DNA of 64,000 bases from Sphingomonas sp. IC081 (lineage in GTDB: Bacteria > Pseudomonadota > Alphaproteobacteria > Sphingomonadales > Sphingomonadaceae). The DNA lies in the NCBI RefSeq assembly GCF_006874585.1, contig NZ_CP029766.1:18142-82141 (forward strand), in the 5' to 3' direction. How positions within the stretch are numbered: position 1 is the stretch's first letter; each line of letters begins with the position of its first letter. Both the position numbers and the translations under genes were made by a program. Positions 36,036 to 46,080 of this stretch are shown here, one piece after another. The notes beneath the pieces were generated by a model. The model did no database searches. It had not been told where the DNA came from and saw nothing but the letters and a program-made list of their open reading frames with translations.

Positions 36036-37916
36036 ATGAGTGGCAAGATGGTTCGCAATCCGGGGGCGTCCCAACCGGGCGCCATTGCATTTCTCATGAT
36101 CCTGGGCCTCGTGATCAGCGCCGCGATCGGCGCAATCACGGTGCTGTGGCGCGCGCACCTTCTCTCGATGCAGACACCCTGGATGAAAGTGCCGGGCGCG
36201 CTCTGGTCGATGAAATCCATGCCGATCGTCTGGCAACCGTTTCTTCTGGGCTTCGCGATCAGCTTTGCCTTATGCCTAGTCGGCGTCTTCGCCTCGATGT
36301 TCTCGGCTCAAAAGCTGCATGGCGAGGCACGCTGGGCGCGCTTTGGTGAGGTGAAGGATGCTGGGCTTCTCGCAAGCGCCGGCATCATCCTTGGACGCTT
36401 CAATGCCAGGTTTCTGCGTTTCGGCGGGACCGAGCATGTCATGCTCGAAGCCCCAACCCGGGCCGGCAAAGGCGTGGGCGTCGTGATCCCGAACCTGCTG
36501 TCCTGGCCTGATTCCGTCGTGGTCCTCGATGTGAAGCAGGAGAACTGGGATCTAACCGCAGGCTATCGCGCCAGGGAGCTTCGCCAGAAGACGCTTCTGT
36601 TCAACCCGCTCGACGGGGAAGGACGGACGTGCCGCTACAATCCGCTCGGCCATATCGACCGCCGCGATCCCGTGGAGATCATCAACGAGTTGCAGAAGAT
36701 AGGGGCCATGCTGTTCCCGCTCCCCCTGACCGGCGACAACTTCTGGGCCGAAAGCGCGCGCACGGCCTTTCTCGGCGTCGCGGCCTATGTCGCAGCCACG
36801 GTCGATGATGGCGAGGATGCCCTGCCCTTCACGATCGGCGAGGTCTACCGCCAGTTCGCCGCTGGCGATGCCAGGCGCCGCTTCCCCAAGATCATCAAGC
36901 AGCGAGAGGCGGCCGGGAAGCCTCTTTCGGGCGCGTGCATTTCTGCGCTGCGTGACTGGATCTCGTCTTCGGACAACACCTTCACGTCCATTCGCCAGTC
37001 CGTAACGGCCAAGATCAATCTCTGGCTCAACCCCTATGTCGACGCGGCAACGGCCGAGAGCGACTTCGATCTGCGCCAGTTTCGCGACAAGCGGATCTCG
37101 CTCTACCTCGGCGTATCGCCCGACGACCTCGAGCGGGTCGCTCCGATCTATAACCTGCTCTTCCAGCAGCTCATCGACCTCAACGTGCGCGAGCTGCCCT
37201 CGGCCAACCGCCACAACGTGCGCCTGCTTCTCCTCCTCGACGAGTTCACCCGCCTCGGCCGGGCCTCGGTCATCGCCAGCGGCTTCAGCTATGTGGCGGG
37301 CTACGGCATCCGCCTCCTCCCCGTGATCCAGAACTTCTCCCAGCTCGATCACATCTACGGCGACAAGGTGGCCAAGGAGATCTCCGCGAATTGCGGCGTG
37401 CAGATCGTCATGCGCCCCAAGGAGATCAACGACGCCAAGAACGTCTCGGAGCGCCTGGGCACCTACACCTTTCGCGCAAAATCCCGTTCGTTCGGCGCCT
37501 GGGGCCGCGGTGGCGGTTCGGTGTCGGAATCCGATCAGCGCCGCGCGCTCCTGCTCCCGCAAGAGCTTCTCTTGCTGCCCGAAAAGGACCTGATCGTCCT
37601 GCGCTCGGGTATCCCGCCCGTCTACGGCAGGAAGATCCGGTACTACCAGGAGAAGGACATGCTCGCGCTGACGAAGGTGCTGGCTCCGGCGATGCCGACG
37701 ATCCGGCCCGACCCTGCGGTGTCAGCACGCAGCCTTCGCGTCATCACAGCTGCGGAGGCGAGTGGGGAAAGCGACGCGGGAATACCCGGAGCGAGCACCA
37801 GGCCTCTGAATATGCCGGTGGTCAAAGCGCTTCAGGCGACACCCAATCATGCCCCTCGGCAGACGGCGCACATGTTGTTCAAGGACCTATTTTCCGTAAT
37901 GATTCCAACAGCGTGA
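36036..37916 (+). CDS. virD4: VirD4/TraG coupling protein (T4SS-2)
   Basis: 626 residues. Two N-terminal membrane helices (about 15-40 and 65-90) precede the TraG/VirD4 ATPase: Walker A EAPTRAGKGVGVVIPNLL, DSVVVLDVKQENW, and Walker B LLLLLDEFTRLGR. It recruits the relaxase-DNA complex to the T4SS. It is the only coupling protein in the window, which marks T4SS-2 as the conjugation apparatus. AAGGAG precedes the ATG. Confidence 0.96.
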   Translation: MSGKMVRNPGASQPGAIAFLMILGLVISAAIGAITVLWRAHLLSMQTPWMKVPGALWSMKSMPIVWQPFLLGFAISFALCLVGVFASMFSAQKLHGEARWARFGEVKDAGLLASAGIILGRFNARFLRFGGTEHVMLEAPTRAGKGVGVVIPNLLSWPDSVVVLDVKQENWDLTAGYRARELRQKTLLFNPLDGEGRTCRYNPLGHIDRRDPVEIINELQKIGAMLFPLPLTGDNFWAESARTAFLGVAAYVAATVDDGEDALPFTIGEVYRQFAAGDARRRFPKIIKQREAAGKPLSGACISALRDWISSSDNTFTSIRQSVTAKINLWLNPYVDAATAESDFDLRQFRDKRISLYLGVSPDDLERVAPIYNLLFQQLIDLNVRELPSANRHNVRLLLLLDEFTRLGRASVIASGFSYVAGYGIRLLPVIQNFSQLDHIYGDKVAKEISANCGVQIVMRPKEINDAKNVSERLGTYTFRAKSRSFGAWGRGGGSVSESDQRRALLLPQELLLLPEKDLIVLRSGIPPVYGRKIRYYQEKDMLALTKVLAPAMPTIRPDPAVSARSLRVITAAEASGESDAGIPGASTRPLNMPVVKALQATPNHAPRQTAHMLFKDLFSVMIPTA

Positions 37917-38325
37917 TTGGGCCGGTTGCGGAATGTCCGGTTCGGAGCCGGGGTGCAGGGATATCCGACGCTCGCGCGGGGCGGCTGCCGACCCAGGACT
38001 CGTCGATCCGATAAAGTGCGGGGAACGACCGCTCACGCGGGAAGCTGCCATTCGCAACACTCAAGCTGCCTTGACGGCTACGTACCCTGTTGTCGGTCGC
38101 AGTTCCGCCAATGAGGCGGCCACCAAAAGTTGAACGCTCAATGTTCTGAGCCGGAGCTATCGCGGACGGCGGACCTAACAGTGCCCTGAACCGCCCTGGG
38201 GTGGCTGCACGCCAGCTTCGGTCGACAAGAACAACTGGCGTCTTGCAATTTCCCTTGGCATTTCACGTGCGTGGACGGTGTAGCCTCGATACACAGTCAT
38301 TCATCGAGCGAAAATTGGGGGCTCA
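37917..38325. other. Intergenic stretch between virD4 and the Zorya operon
   Basis: 409 bp. Short frames here have no family resemblance or ribosome site. No transposon end or strong hairpin was recognised. The segment probably carries the promoter of the downstream defence operon, since GGGGG lies 3 nt before the zorA ATG. A precise promoter could not be assigned. Confidence 0.5.
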
Positions 38326-40338
38326 ATGGAATCGCATGTCAACCCGATCAACGGGCTGGTCGTACTCGTCTTTGGGAATCCATTGGCGGCGTTGTGGATA
38401 TCGCTGGTAATACTTCTGTCCTGCGCGCTGATCATTGGTCGCAACAATATCCGTTTCCACCGACCGCTGAAAATGGCGCTAAAGCAACGTGTCGACATAC
38501 TTGCTCCCGTGCTTGCAGCGGATGACAACGACACGGCGCAGCGTGTCTTCGCCGAGCGGTTCTACGAGATCGATGCAGCGATGGTGGCTGGCGATCGAGG
38601 CGCTGCCGAGATCCGGCTGGCATGGAGCCAGTTTCGCGAGACGATCCTCGATGAAGCCGAAGTGCCGATGCGCGCGACCGTGCGAGCAGACGGCTATTTC
38701 CTCCATCTTGGAGATGACACGCGTATCCTGGCCTGGTGGGCGAACATTTTCGTCGCAATCGGGCTCACCTTCACCTTCCTCGGCATCGTTGCTGCGTTGA
38801 CGACCACGGTGACAGCGCTGAGCGCAGCCAATGGGTCCGCGAACATGACGCCGGCACTGATCAACTTGCTGACGATCACGTCGGTCAAGTTCTGGACGTC
38901 GATCGCTGGCGTCCTGGCGTCGATCCTGCTGCGCGTGTTCGATCGGCGTTGGCACGCCGCCAGCCAGCGCGAGCTTGAATGCATCGTCGATGCAATTGAC
39001 CGCGGCACCCTGTTCTCGCCGCCGCAGCGGATCGCGGCCGAACAGCTGCGCGAGACCAAGGAGCAAACGACCGCGCTCAAGAGCTTCAGCCATGAACTGG
39101 CGATCGCCATCGGCGAGAATTTGGAGCGTCAGATGCAGCCGATGGTGCAGGTGCTGGGGGGCATTCAGGCAAGCATCGACGATTTCAAAAGCGGCAGCTT
39201 CAATCAGATCGGCAAGGAGCTGGGCGATGCGTTGAGCCGGAATGCGGGTACCGAGATGGCGCAGCTTGGCGCTGCGCTCACCGACATGACGACGCGGCTG
39301 GCGACGATTCATGAGCAGATCGAGGGATCGGGCCAGGCCGCGAACGACCAGATCGCCCAGGCTGCCCGCGATTTCGCGACCGCTTCGGACAAGATGACCA
39401 CGATGTTCGACGCGCTCCACACCCGCATCGATGCGACCGGTGCGCGGCTGACCGAGACCGCGCAGACTGCCAGCAGCGAGGCGGTTGAGCAGTTCAGCCG
39501 CGCGACCTCGGGCATTCAGGCTGCCTTCGATCAGATGCGCGGCGAAATCGCCGATATCGGCGGGCGGCTGACGGCGGGCGCCGACGCCGCTGCGACCCGC
39601 AACGCCGAAGTACTCGGACGCGCCGCTGATGCGCTCGAGGCAGCGACCGGGCGTGCCGCGACCGGCATGAGCGAGGCGGTCGACGCGGCTGTCGCCAAAG
39701 CAAGCGAAGAAAGCGCGAAGGCGATCGCCAGCGCGTTCGCTTCCTTCGGTGCACGCTTTGAAGAGGCGAGCGGGGGACTTGTCGAAACATTGCGGACAAC
39801 GGCGGGACGCATGGAAGCGCTCGCCGCCGGAATCGAGCGATCGGCGCAAGCCTCGGAATCGCACGCTGGCAAGCTTGTCGAGGCAGGCCGCGCCGCCGAA
39901 GGGGTTGCGGGCACGTTGAATCGCGCAGCCAACGATCTCCAAGGCGCCGCCACGCCGATCCGCAGCGCGACCGAGGCGATCGGCACGGCGGTTGCCAGGG
40001 TTCAGGAGGCCATGACCCGGCAAAGCGATGCGGCTAGCGAGCAGCACCGCGCCGTTGCCGGCATTGCCGAAAAGCTCGGTGAGACGAGCGAAGCCGCCAA
40101 TCGTGCATGGACGAGCTATCGCGACCGCTTCGAAGCCGTCGACACGGCGCTCGCGGCAGCGCTCGACCAGATCAGGAGCGCGTCGGGCGACCATGCCGCG
40201 CATCTCAACGAGCAGGTCGGCCGGATCGATAACGCCTTGGCCGGCGCCGTCGACAAGCTCTCGGCCGCACTCGAGCCGCTGACCGAGCTTGCCGATCAGA
40301 TCGAGGACCTGCTCGGCAAGATGCAGGCGCAGGAGTAA
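38326..40338 (+). CDS. zorA: ZorA, MotA/TolQ-like motor subunit of a Zorya anti-phage system
   Basis: 670 residues. Three membrane helices (about 9-37, 133-160 and 175-203) have the MotA/TolQ/ExbB arrangement. A tail of over 400 residues follows, helical and alanine-rich (AADALEAATGRAATGMSEAV and similar), predicted to be coiled coil. This matches ZorA, which forms a pentameric proton-driven stator around a ZorB dimer with a long intracellular tail that relays phage detection. It is followed by ZorB, ZorC and ZorD in the canonical order. GGGGG precedes the ATG. Confidence 0.93.
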   Translation: MESHVNPINGLVVLVFGNPLAALWISLVILLSCALIIGRNNIRFHRPLKMALKQRVDILAPVLAADDNDTAQRVFAERFYEIDAAMVAGDRGAAEIRLAWSQFRETILDEAEVPMRATVRADGYFLHLGDDTRILAWWANIFVAIGLTFTFLGIVAALTTTVTALSAANGSANMTPALINLLTITSVKFWTSIAGVLASILLRVFDRRWHAASQRELECIVDAIDRGTLFSPPQRIAAEQLRETKEQTTALKSFSHELAIAIGENLERQMQPMVQVLGGIQASIDDFKSGSFNQIGKELGDALSRNAGTEMAQLGAALTDMTTRLATIHEQIEGSGQAANDQIAQAARDFATASDKMTTMFDALHTRIDATGARLTETAQTASSEAVEQFSRATSGIQAAFDQMRGEIADIGGRLTAGADAAATRNAEVLGRAADALEAATGRAATGMSEAVDAAVAKASEESAKAIASAFASFGARFEEASGGLVETLRTTAGRMEALAAGIERSAQASESHAGKLVEAGRAAEGVAGTLNRAANDLQGAATPIRSATEAIGTAVARVQEAMTRQSDAASEQHRAVAGIAEKLGETSEAANRAWTSYRDRFEAVDTALAAALDQIRSASGDHAAHLNEQVGRIDNALAGAVDKLSAALEPLTELADQIEDLLGKMQAQE

Positions 40339-40341
40339 ACG

Positions 40342-41121
40342 ATGGAAAGCCGTGGCGTCCGGCGCAGCCGATCGGAAGAAGAAGAAGAGAGCTATTTCGT
40401 GTCGATGGCCGACATGATGGTGGGGCTGTTGTTCATCTTCATCATTCTGCTGCTCTATTTTGCACTGCAGTTCCGCCAAACGACCGACACGCTGACCAGC
40501 GCCGGCCAGACGCGCCGCGAGATTCTCGAGACGCTCAAGGAGCGGCTCGACAAGCGGTTGAAGCCGTACAACCTGACCGTTCGGATCGATGCCGAGACCG
40601 GCGTGCTGAGCCTGCCCAACAGTATCCTTTTCGACACCGGCCAATTCGCGCTCAAGCCCGAGGGGCGTCAAGCGGTCGGCATCGTCGCGGACGAGCTTGC
40701 GGCAGTGCTCCCTTGTTATGCCGATCAATTGCCGGGCGGACCGCCATGCCGGGGCAAGCCGGTCGCGGCGAACAAGATCGATGCAATCTTCATCGAGGGC
40801 CATACCGATAGCGACCCGCTTTCGGGCGGCGGCGTGCTTCGCGACAATATGGACCTGTCGGCACTCCGCGCGACCAACACGTTTCGCCAGCTCACCGATG
40901 CACATCCCGAGCTCGAGCAACTGGTCAACAGGTCAGGGCATCAGCCTGTGCCGATCCTGGGCGTCGCGGGCTATGGCGAGCGCCGTCCCGTGCCTGACGC
41001 GGCGGGTACGCCCGACCAGATAAAGGCGCAGAACCGCCGGATCGATCTGCGCTTCCTGATGGTGACGCCGCGCAGCGCGGAAGGCGCTGCGATGAGCCGC
41101 ATCCTGGAGCAGCCACGATGA
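40342..41121 (+). CDS. zorB: ZorB, MotB/OmpA-like subunit of Zorya
   Basis: 259 residues. A cytoplasmic N-terminus rich in glutamate precedes one membrane helix (about 26-46) that begins just after SMADMM. Asp24 lies where the MotB-type ion-binding aspartate sits. A periplasmic OmpA-like peptidoglycan-binding domain follows (EGHTDSDPL, NMDLSALRA, GYGERRPV). It pairs with ZorA as an ion-driven motor anchored to the cell wall. It starts 3 nt after zorA. Confidence 0.94.
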   Translation: MESRGVRRSRSEEEEESYFVSMADMMVGLLFIFIILLLYFALQFRQTTDTLTSAGQTRREILETLKERLDKRLKPYNLTVRIDAETGVLSLPNSILFDTGQFALKPEGRQAVGIVADELAAVLPCYADQLPGGPPCRGKPVAANKIDAIFIEGHTDSDPLSGGGVLRDNMDLSALRATNTFRQLTDAHPELEQLVNRSGHQPVPILGVAGYGERRPVPDAAGTPDQIKAQNRRIDLRFLMVTPRSAEGAAMSRILEQPR

Positions 41122-42488
41122 GCGCGCTCAAGCGCGCGTGCGAACGCGCATCGGCGGCAAAAAGCCTCCCGCGACGCGGTGACCGCTTCGAAATCGAGCG
41201 TGCCGAGCAGCGCATCGGTACCGAGCCGGCGGGCAAAGCGCGAATCAAGGAAGCATGGGCGCGCTTCCTGGCGCGGATCGATCCCGCTGCTCCCGAGCGG
41301 CTCAAGCCCAAGGATCTGAAGCGACTGCTCGATGGCATGTGGGCGGAGGACTCGCTCGAGGAAGCCGCGCCGCCGGTGCTGGACCAGAGCGTCGCGCGGT
41401 CACGCAAAAGTGTCGATCGTGCGATCATCGCCGCCTATCTTCGTCATTTTCCGCTCGACCATTCCGGCTTCGATCACCTCACGCATGCCAGCGCGCTGGT
41501 CGCCAACCGCCACGACTGGCCGTGGCGAGCGCGCGGCGACAGATGGGCACTCTGGGATCCCGATGAAGGACCGTCGCGGCTGTCACGCGCTTTGCTTGGT
41601 ACCGAAGGACCGGCGCAGCTGCTCCGTGAGGCGGGTCTCGATGGCGATCTTGCGACTGGCGGCTTTGTCGAGGAGTCGTTGATCGCCGCCTGCGAAGCGG
41701 CGGCGGATCACCGCGGCGAAGCGGCCCAGCAGAGCGGCCGCCGCCTGATCGCATTGTTCGAGAGTTTCCCGACGACGAAGGAGCTGAACGCCGCGCTGGC
41801 CTATGGCCTCCTCGCGCCCTGGACGCGGAGCAGCTGCACTGAAGCGCATCAGCGGCTGGTCAGCGCTCTCCTGGTGGCGCGCAATGGCGATCCGCGGCTT
41901 GCGCCGCAACGCTGGGCGGCGCTGCGGCGCGATGTGCTGGCGATGTTCCCGGACGCCCAGGTCGACACTGCCTTTGCCGTGCTGCGCGGCTGGCTGGTAC
42001 GCGCGACCGTCCGGGAGTTCTTCTCGGTGGTGGCGAAAACGGTCGAGCGGCGCGACCAATGGAAGGAACGCACCGATTTCTGGCTGGCTTACCTCGACGC
42101 CGGGTTCATCACCGACGCATGGTTCGCGTTCGGCTCGCAGGCGGAGCGGCTCGCGCGCAAGTTCATGGACGACCAGGCAATCGCCTACGCGACGCTCGAA
42201 GGCGGTGGTGCCACGACGGCTCAGTCGGCATTGATCTTCTCGATCGGCGACATTCGCATCGCCGAATGGAGCGATAACGGCAGTTGCCGGTTTTGGCGGG
42301 CAGCGGACCAGAAGGCGCCAAGTCTTTACCAGCGTCGCTATCAAGGGCCGGCTTTGCGAACCATGGCGGCGGGCGAAGGCTTCCGTGCGATTCCGCACAA
42401 TCCACCCAATGGCTGGCAGCCGAAGTTCGCGCGGCAGGTCTATCAGAGCGCCGGCGTGCAGCACCCCAGGCATGGAGCAGGATGGTGA
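41118..42488 (+). CDS. zorC: ZorC, EH-signature-domain effector component of Zorya type I
   Basis: 456 residues, soluble and helical. It resembles ZorC proteins with the EH_Signature domain: SVDRAIIAAYLRHFPLDH and a run of tryptophan- and arginine-rich helices (ATVREFFSVVAKTVERRDQW). In type I Zorya, ZorC binds DNA and acts with the ZorD nuclease-helicase after the motor signals. It overlaps zorB by 4 nt and zorD by 7 nt. It was assigned from order and pattern, because this family is poorly conserved. Confidence 0.85.
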   Translation: MSALKRACERASAAKSLPRRGDRFEIERAEQRIGTEPAGKARIKEAWARFLARIDPAAPERLKPKDLKRLLDGMWAEDSLEEAAPPVLDQSVARSRKSVDRAIIAAYLRHFPLDHSGFDHLTHASALVANRHDWPWRARGDRWALWDPDEGPSRLSRALLGTEGPAQLLREAGLDGDLATGGFVEESLIAACEAAADHRGEAAQQSGRRLIALFESFPTTKELNAALAYGLLAPWTRSSCTEAHQRLVSALLVARNGDPRLAPQRWAALRRDVLAMFPDAQVDTAFAVLRGWLVRATVREFFSVVAKTVERRDQWKERTDFWLAYLDAGFITDAWFAFGSQAERLARKFMDDQAIAYATLEGGGATTAQSALIFSIGDIRIAEWSDNGSCRFWRAADQKAPSLYQRRYQGPALRTMAAGEGFRAIPHNPPNGWQPKFARQVYQSAGVQHPRHGAGW

Positions 42489-45400
42489 GTGGTCCCGACG
42501 TGCGCTTCGAAGCGCGGCATGAGGATGGGCGCGAGCGGATCGAGCTGATCCGCGTCGAAGGCGGACGCTTCTTCGGCAAGGGGACACGCTCGCTGATCCC
42601 TGTCGACGACTGGATAATCCAGGCCCCGACCGCGGCGCGTCCGGCGGTCGCACGGTTGCTGCAGGCGATCGGCGATGGCAACAATGCGCCCGATGGCTCG
42701 GCACAGGCTGAAGCCTCGGACAAAGCCGTGTGTCTCCACCCTGGTCTGGTCGCCCAGCTGACCGAAGGTGAAGCCACAAGCCTTGGTCTCCCGCCGGTGG
42801 CACGTCTGGCGCTAAACCTGCAATCGATCGGGGTCGCGCATCAGGACGGTTTCCGCATCGAGACGCGCTGGACACGGCCGAACGGCCTGCCGGCCGCGGT
42901 CAAGCAAAGCGGTGCGCGCGCGCATTTCGAAGCCAAGGAGTGGCGGATCGCCGAGCCGATCTGGACAACATTGCAGCTAGTCGAGCGGTTGAACGCCGCA
43001 ACCGGCGAAAGCGAGCGGCAGGCGGCGCTTGCGGCGCTGCGCCAGGCGATCGGGGACGAGGACCGTTCTCTGATCAAGCCCGACGGCTTCATCGAACGGC
43101 TTCGGCTCAGCTACGCTGCGGGCTTTTCGCTTGACCTCAAGCCGTCGGCGCAAGGCTTCGATTTCGATCCGGTCCTCTTCAGCAAGGAGCGGATGCGCGA
43201 GACCGAGGACGGGGCGATCCTTGACGAGGCCGCTGATGGCCTGCTTCCTCCGGTGCAGCAACAGCTGTTCGCGCGTCGATTTCGCCAGGGTGATGGGACA
43301 CGGCGCGCCTATCTGCTCGATGGCGGCTCGATCCTGTTTCTTGATCCGGTCTTGCAGCGGGCGCTTCGAGTCGTCCGCGACGCTCAGGGTGGGACCGCGG
43401 AACAGCGCCGACAATTCGCGCGCAGCCCGCAGCGCCGACTTGCCGAAGCGCTCAGCGCGGAGGGTGCCGATGTCGCCGAAATCGGCACGCTGTTCGTCGA
43501 GACGCAGCAATTCTCCGAGCGCGTTTCGGGCATCGATATCTGGCGAAAGCCGGTGCTGCCGTGGATCAAGCCCAAGCCTAACAGCTGGCTGCCCGAGGCG
43601 TTTGGCTTGCGCATCGGCGATCCGCCTGACGATCAGATGGTGGAAATCAAGCCGGAGGAGATCGCGCCCGCCGTCGAGGCGGTCGAGACTGCGCTTCGCG
43701 AGGAGCGGTCGACCTTCACCATCGGCGAGGCCGAGATACCCGCAACCGAGCAGACGCGCACCGCGCTGAACGATCTCGCTGCCATCGTGAAGGCAGCGCA
43801 CGACGACGCCGAGAACGCGGGGCAGCCGCCGCCAGTCGCGACGCAGCGCTATTTCCTGCAGGTGCGCGACAATCTCGAGGACGTAGCCTATGCCCCGCTC
43901 GCGAAGGCACCCGCGGCTCCCGCCGCCGCACCGCCAGCACTTCCGCAAGCGCTCGTCACCACGCCCAAGCCGCATCAGGTCGAGGGCTTCAACTGGCTTG
44001 TGTCATGCTGGCGGGCCGGGATGCCAGGCGCGCTGCTCGCCGACGACATGGGGCTGGGCAAGACCTTTCAGGCGCTCGCGTTTCTTGCCTGGCTACGCAC
44101 GGAACAACCATCGCCCAAACCCGTGTTGATCGTGGCGCCAACCGGCTTGCTCGCCAATTGGAAGCGCGAGATCGAACAGCATCTGGAGCCCGGCGCGCTG
44201 GGCCCGGTGGTCAGCGCCTATGGCGCGGGCCTCAATCGCTCGCGCGAGGAGGTCGGCCGCGATATCGAGCTTGGCCGGGCGGCAATCGACGGCGATGCGT
44301 GGAGCCAGGCCGGCGTCGTGCTCACCACCTTCGAGACGATGCGGGACTATCATCTGAGTTTCGCCCGCCAGCCCTTCGCAGCGATCATCTATGACGAGGC
44401 GCAGAAGCTCAAGAATCCGGCCAGCCAGATGACCCGCGCGGGCAAGACGCTGAACGCACGGTTCCAGCTGGCGATGACCGGAACGCCGGTCGAAAACCGG
44501 CTCCAGGATCTCTGGTCGGTGTTCGACGTAATCCATCCCGGGCTGCTCGGGTCGAGCAAGGCGTTCGAGACCAGCTACCCCGCGTCCGATCCGGACAAGC
44601 TGCGCGAGCTGAATGCGGTGCTGACCGAAGCGAGCGACACTCGGCCCGCGCTCCTGCTGCGGCGGATGAAGGACGACTGCCTGCCGGGCCTGCCGGCCAA
44701 GCACATCCATCCGCTGCCGCTCGCGATGCCGCGCCCGCAGGCGGAAGCCTATGAACGGGTGATCCAACGCGCGATGGCGGCCCGCGGGACCGGCAAGCGC
44801 GGGCATATGCTGGAAATCCTGCACATGCTGCGCGGCGTGTCGCTGCACCCTTACGCCCCCGAAGATGCCACCGGCAGCTATTTCGAAGAGTCCGCGCGGC
44901 TGCAATCGACCTTCGAGACGCTCGACGCCATCAAAGCCAAGGGCGAGAAGGCGCTCATCTTCTGCGAAAGTCTGGCGATGCAGGCGCTGCTCGCCGCCGA
45001 AATCCGGCGCCGCTACGGCCTGGGGCATGACGTGCTGCGCATCCATGGCGGCGTGACGGGCGACGCGCGGCAGGCGGCCGTCGAACAGTTCCAGCGTCGC
45101 GCAAGCGGGTTCGACGCGATGATCCTCTCGCCCAAGGCGGGCGGCGTGGGGCTGACCCTGACCGCCGCAAATCACGTCATTCATCTCTCGCGCTGGTGGA
45201 ACCCGGCAGTTGAGGATCAGGCGACCGATCGCGTATTCCGGATCGGGCAGTCGCGCGACGTCCATGTCTATCTGCCCCAATCGCTGCATCCGGACCCGGC
45301 GATCGGCCCGACAAGCTTCGACCTGAAGCTCGACGCGCTGATGACGCGCAAGCGGGAATTGAGCCGGGGGCTGCTCATCCCGGGCGAAGACGAGACCGAC

Positions 45401-46072
45401 ACCAGCACGCTGTTTGAGGACGTACTGGGCGGCCACGACGAACCCGGCTTAGACGCGGACGTGCCCCCATCGCCGGATGCGGAGGCGCGGGCGGATAAGC
45501 CTTCCCAGCCACCGACAGCTACACCGGTCGCCGATACCGTGCCACCAAGGCGTCCGACGCTCAGCGTCGCACTGCCTGAGCGATCGGCTCCGGCACCGTT
45601 GGTCGCGCCAAGCCGTTATGTGTTCGAGCCGAACAAGCCGCGCGATTTCGCGATCTTCCTGGCGCCGATTGCCGACGACCATGTCATCGAGCTGCTGGTC
45701 AAGGACCCCTATGCCTGCGCCCGGTCGCACAACCGGCAGCATCTGATCGAATTCATGAAGCGGCTTGCCGGCGCGGCCCGCCGCATCGACGCGGTGACCT
45801 GCCATAGCCTGGACGCTGACAGCGTCGATAACCGGCAGGAAACGGACGCGGACCAGCGCAACGATCTCGAGCGGCGATGGCAGGCGAGCTTCGCGGGCGG
45901 GCCGAGCCTGCGTCATATTCAGATCTCCAAGCGCATCAATCGCAATTTCCATGCGCGAGAGGTGACGGCTCGGCTCGCTTCCGGCCGCGTCATTCTGTGG
46001 GATCTGGACAATGGGATCGACGGTGTCATGCGTAGCGACCGGCGCTGTGTCGTCGCCTGCTTTCCACAATAG
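42482..46072 (+). CDS. zorD: ZorD, SNF2-family helicase effector of Zorya type I, with long C-terminal extension
   Basis: 1196 residues from ATG 42482, which overlaps the zorC stop. The SNF2 core is complete: motif I DDMGLGKT (about 521-528), the DEAQ box (about 638-641), MTGTPVENRLQDLWSVF, and motifs V-VI with GGVGLTLTAANHVIHL, WWNPAVEDQATDRVFRIGQ (about 900-920). After a proline-rich linker (about 980-1040) a C-terminal domain of about 155 residues follows, with HIQISKRINRNFHAREV and VILWDLDNG. It may be a phospholipase-D-like MIT C-terminal-type domain, tentatively. ZorD degrades or remodels invading DNA. In-frame start 42284 lies inside zorC and was rejected. Confidence 0.93.
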   Translation: MVSGPDVRFEARHEDGRERIELIRVEGGRFFGKGTRSLIPVDDWIIQAPTAARPAVARLLQAIGDGNNAPDGSAQAEASDKAVCLHPGLVAQLTEGEATSLGLPPVARLALNLQSIGVAHQDGFRIETRWTRPNGLPAAVKQSGARAHFEAKEWRIAEPIWTTLQLVERLNAATGESERQAALAALRQAIGDEDRSLIKPDGFIERLRLSYAAGFSLDLKPSAQGFDFDPVLFSKERMRETEDGAILDEAADGLLPPVQQQLFARRFRQGDGTRRAYLLDGGSILFLDPVLQRALRVVRDAQGGTAEQRRQFARSPQRRLAEALSAEGADVAEIGTLFVETQQFSERVSGIDIWRKPVLPWIKPKPNSWLPEAFGLRIGDPPDDQMVEIKPEEIAPAVEAVETALREERSTFTIGEAEIPATEQTRTALNDLAAIVKAAHDDAENAGQPPPVATQRYFLQVRDNLEDVAYAPLAKAPAAPAAAPPALPQALVTTPKPHQVEGFNWLVSCWRAGMPGALLADDMGLGKTFQALAFLAWLRTEQPSPKPVLIVAPTGLLANWKREIEQHLEPGALGPVVSAYGAGLNRSREEVGRDIELGRAAIDGDAWSQAGVVLTTFETMRDYHLSFARQPFAAIIYDEAQKLKNPASQMTRAGKTLNARFQLAMTGTPVENRLQDLWSVFDVIHPGLLGSSKAFETSYPASDPDKLRELNAVLTEASDTRPALLLRRMKDDCLPGLPAKHIHPLPLAMPRPQAEAYERVIQRAMAARGTGKRGHMLEILHMLRGVSLHPYAPEDATGSYFEESARLQSTFETLDAIKAKGEKALIFCESLAMQALLAAEIRRRYGLGHDVLRIHGGVTGDARQAAVEQFQRRASGFDAMILSPKAGGVGLTLTAANHVIHLSRWWNPAVEDQATDRVFRIGQSRDVHVYLPQSLHPDPAIGPTSFDLKLDALMTRKRELSRGLLIPGEDETDTSTLFEDVLGGHDEPGLDADVPPSPDAEARADKPSQPPTATPVADTVPPRRPTLSVALPERSAPAPLVAPSRYVFEPNKPRDFAIFLAPIADDHVIELLVKDPYACARSHNRQHLIEFMKRLAGAARRIDAVTCHSLDADSVDNRQETDADQRNDLERRWQASFAGGPSLRHIQISKRINRNFHAREVTARLASGRVILWDLDNGIDGVMRSDRRCVVACFPQ

Positions 46073-46080
46073 GTGGCGCC

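Noticed and set aside
38479..40920. Very long open frame (over 800 codons) on the minus strand across zorA and zorB
   Set aside because: It is antisense to two genes with clear membrane and OmpA motifs. GC-rich codon use leaves the opposite frame open by chance, and its product has no recognisable domain.
42284..42481. Upstream start for ZorD
   Set aside because: The added residues lie within zorC in another frame and resemble nothing. ATG 42482 gives the normal overlap.
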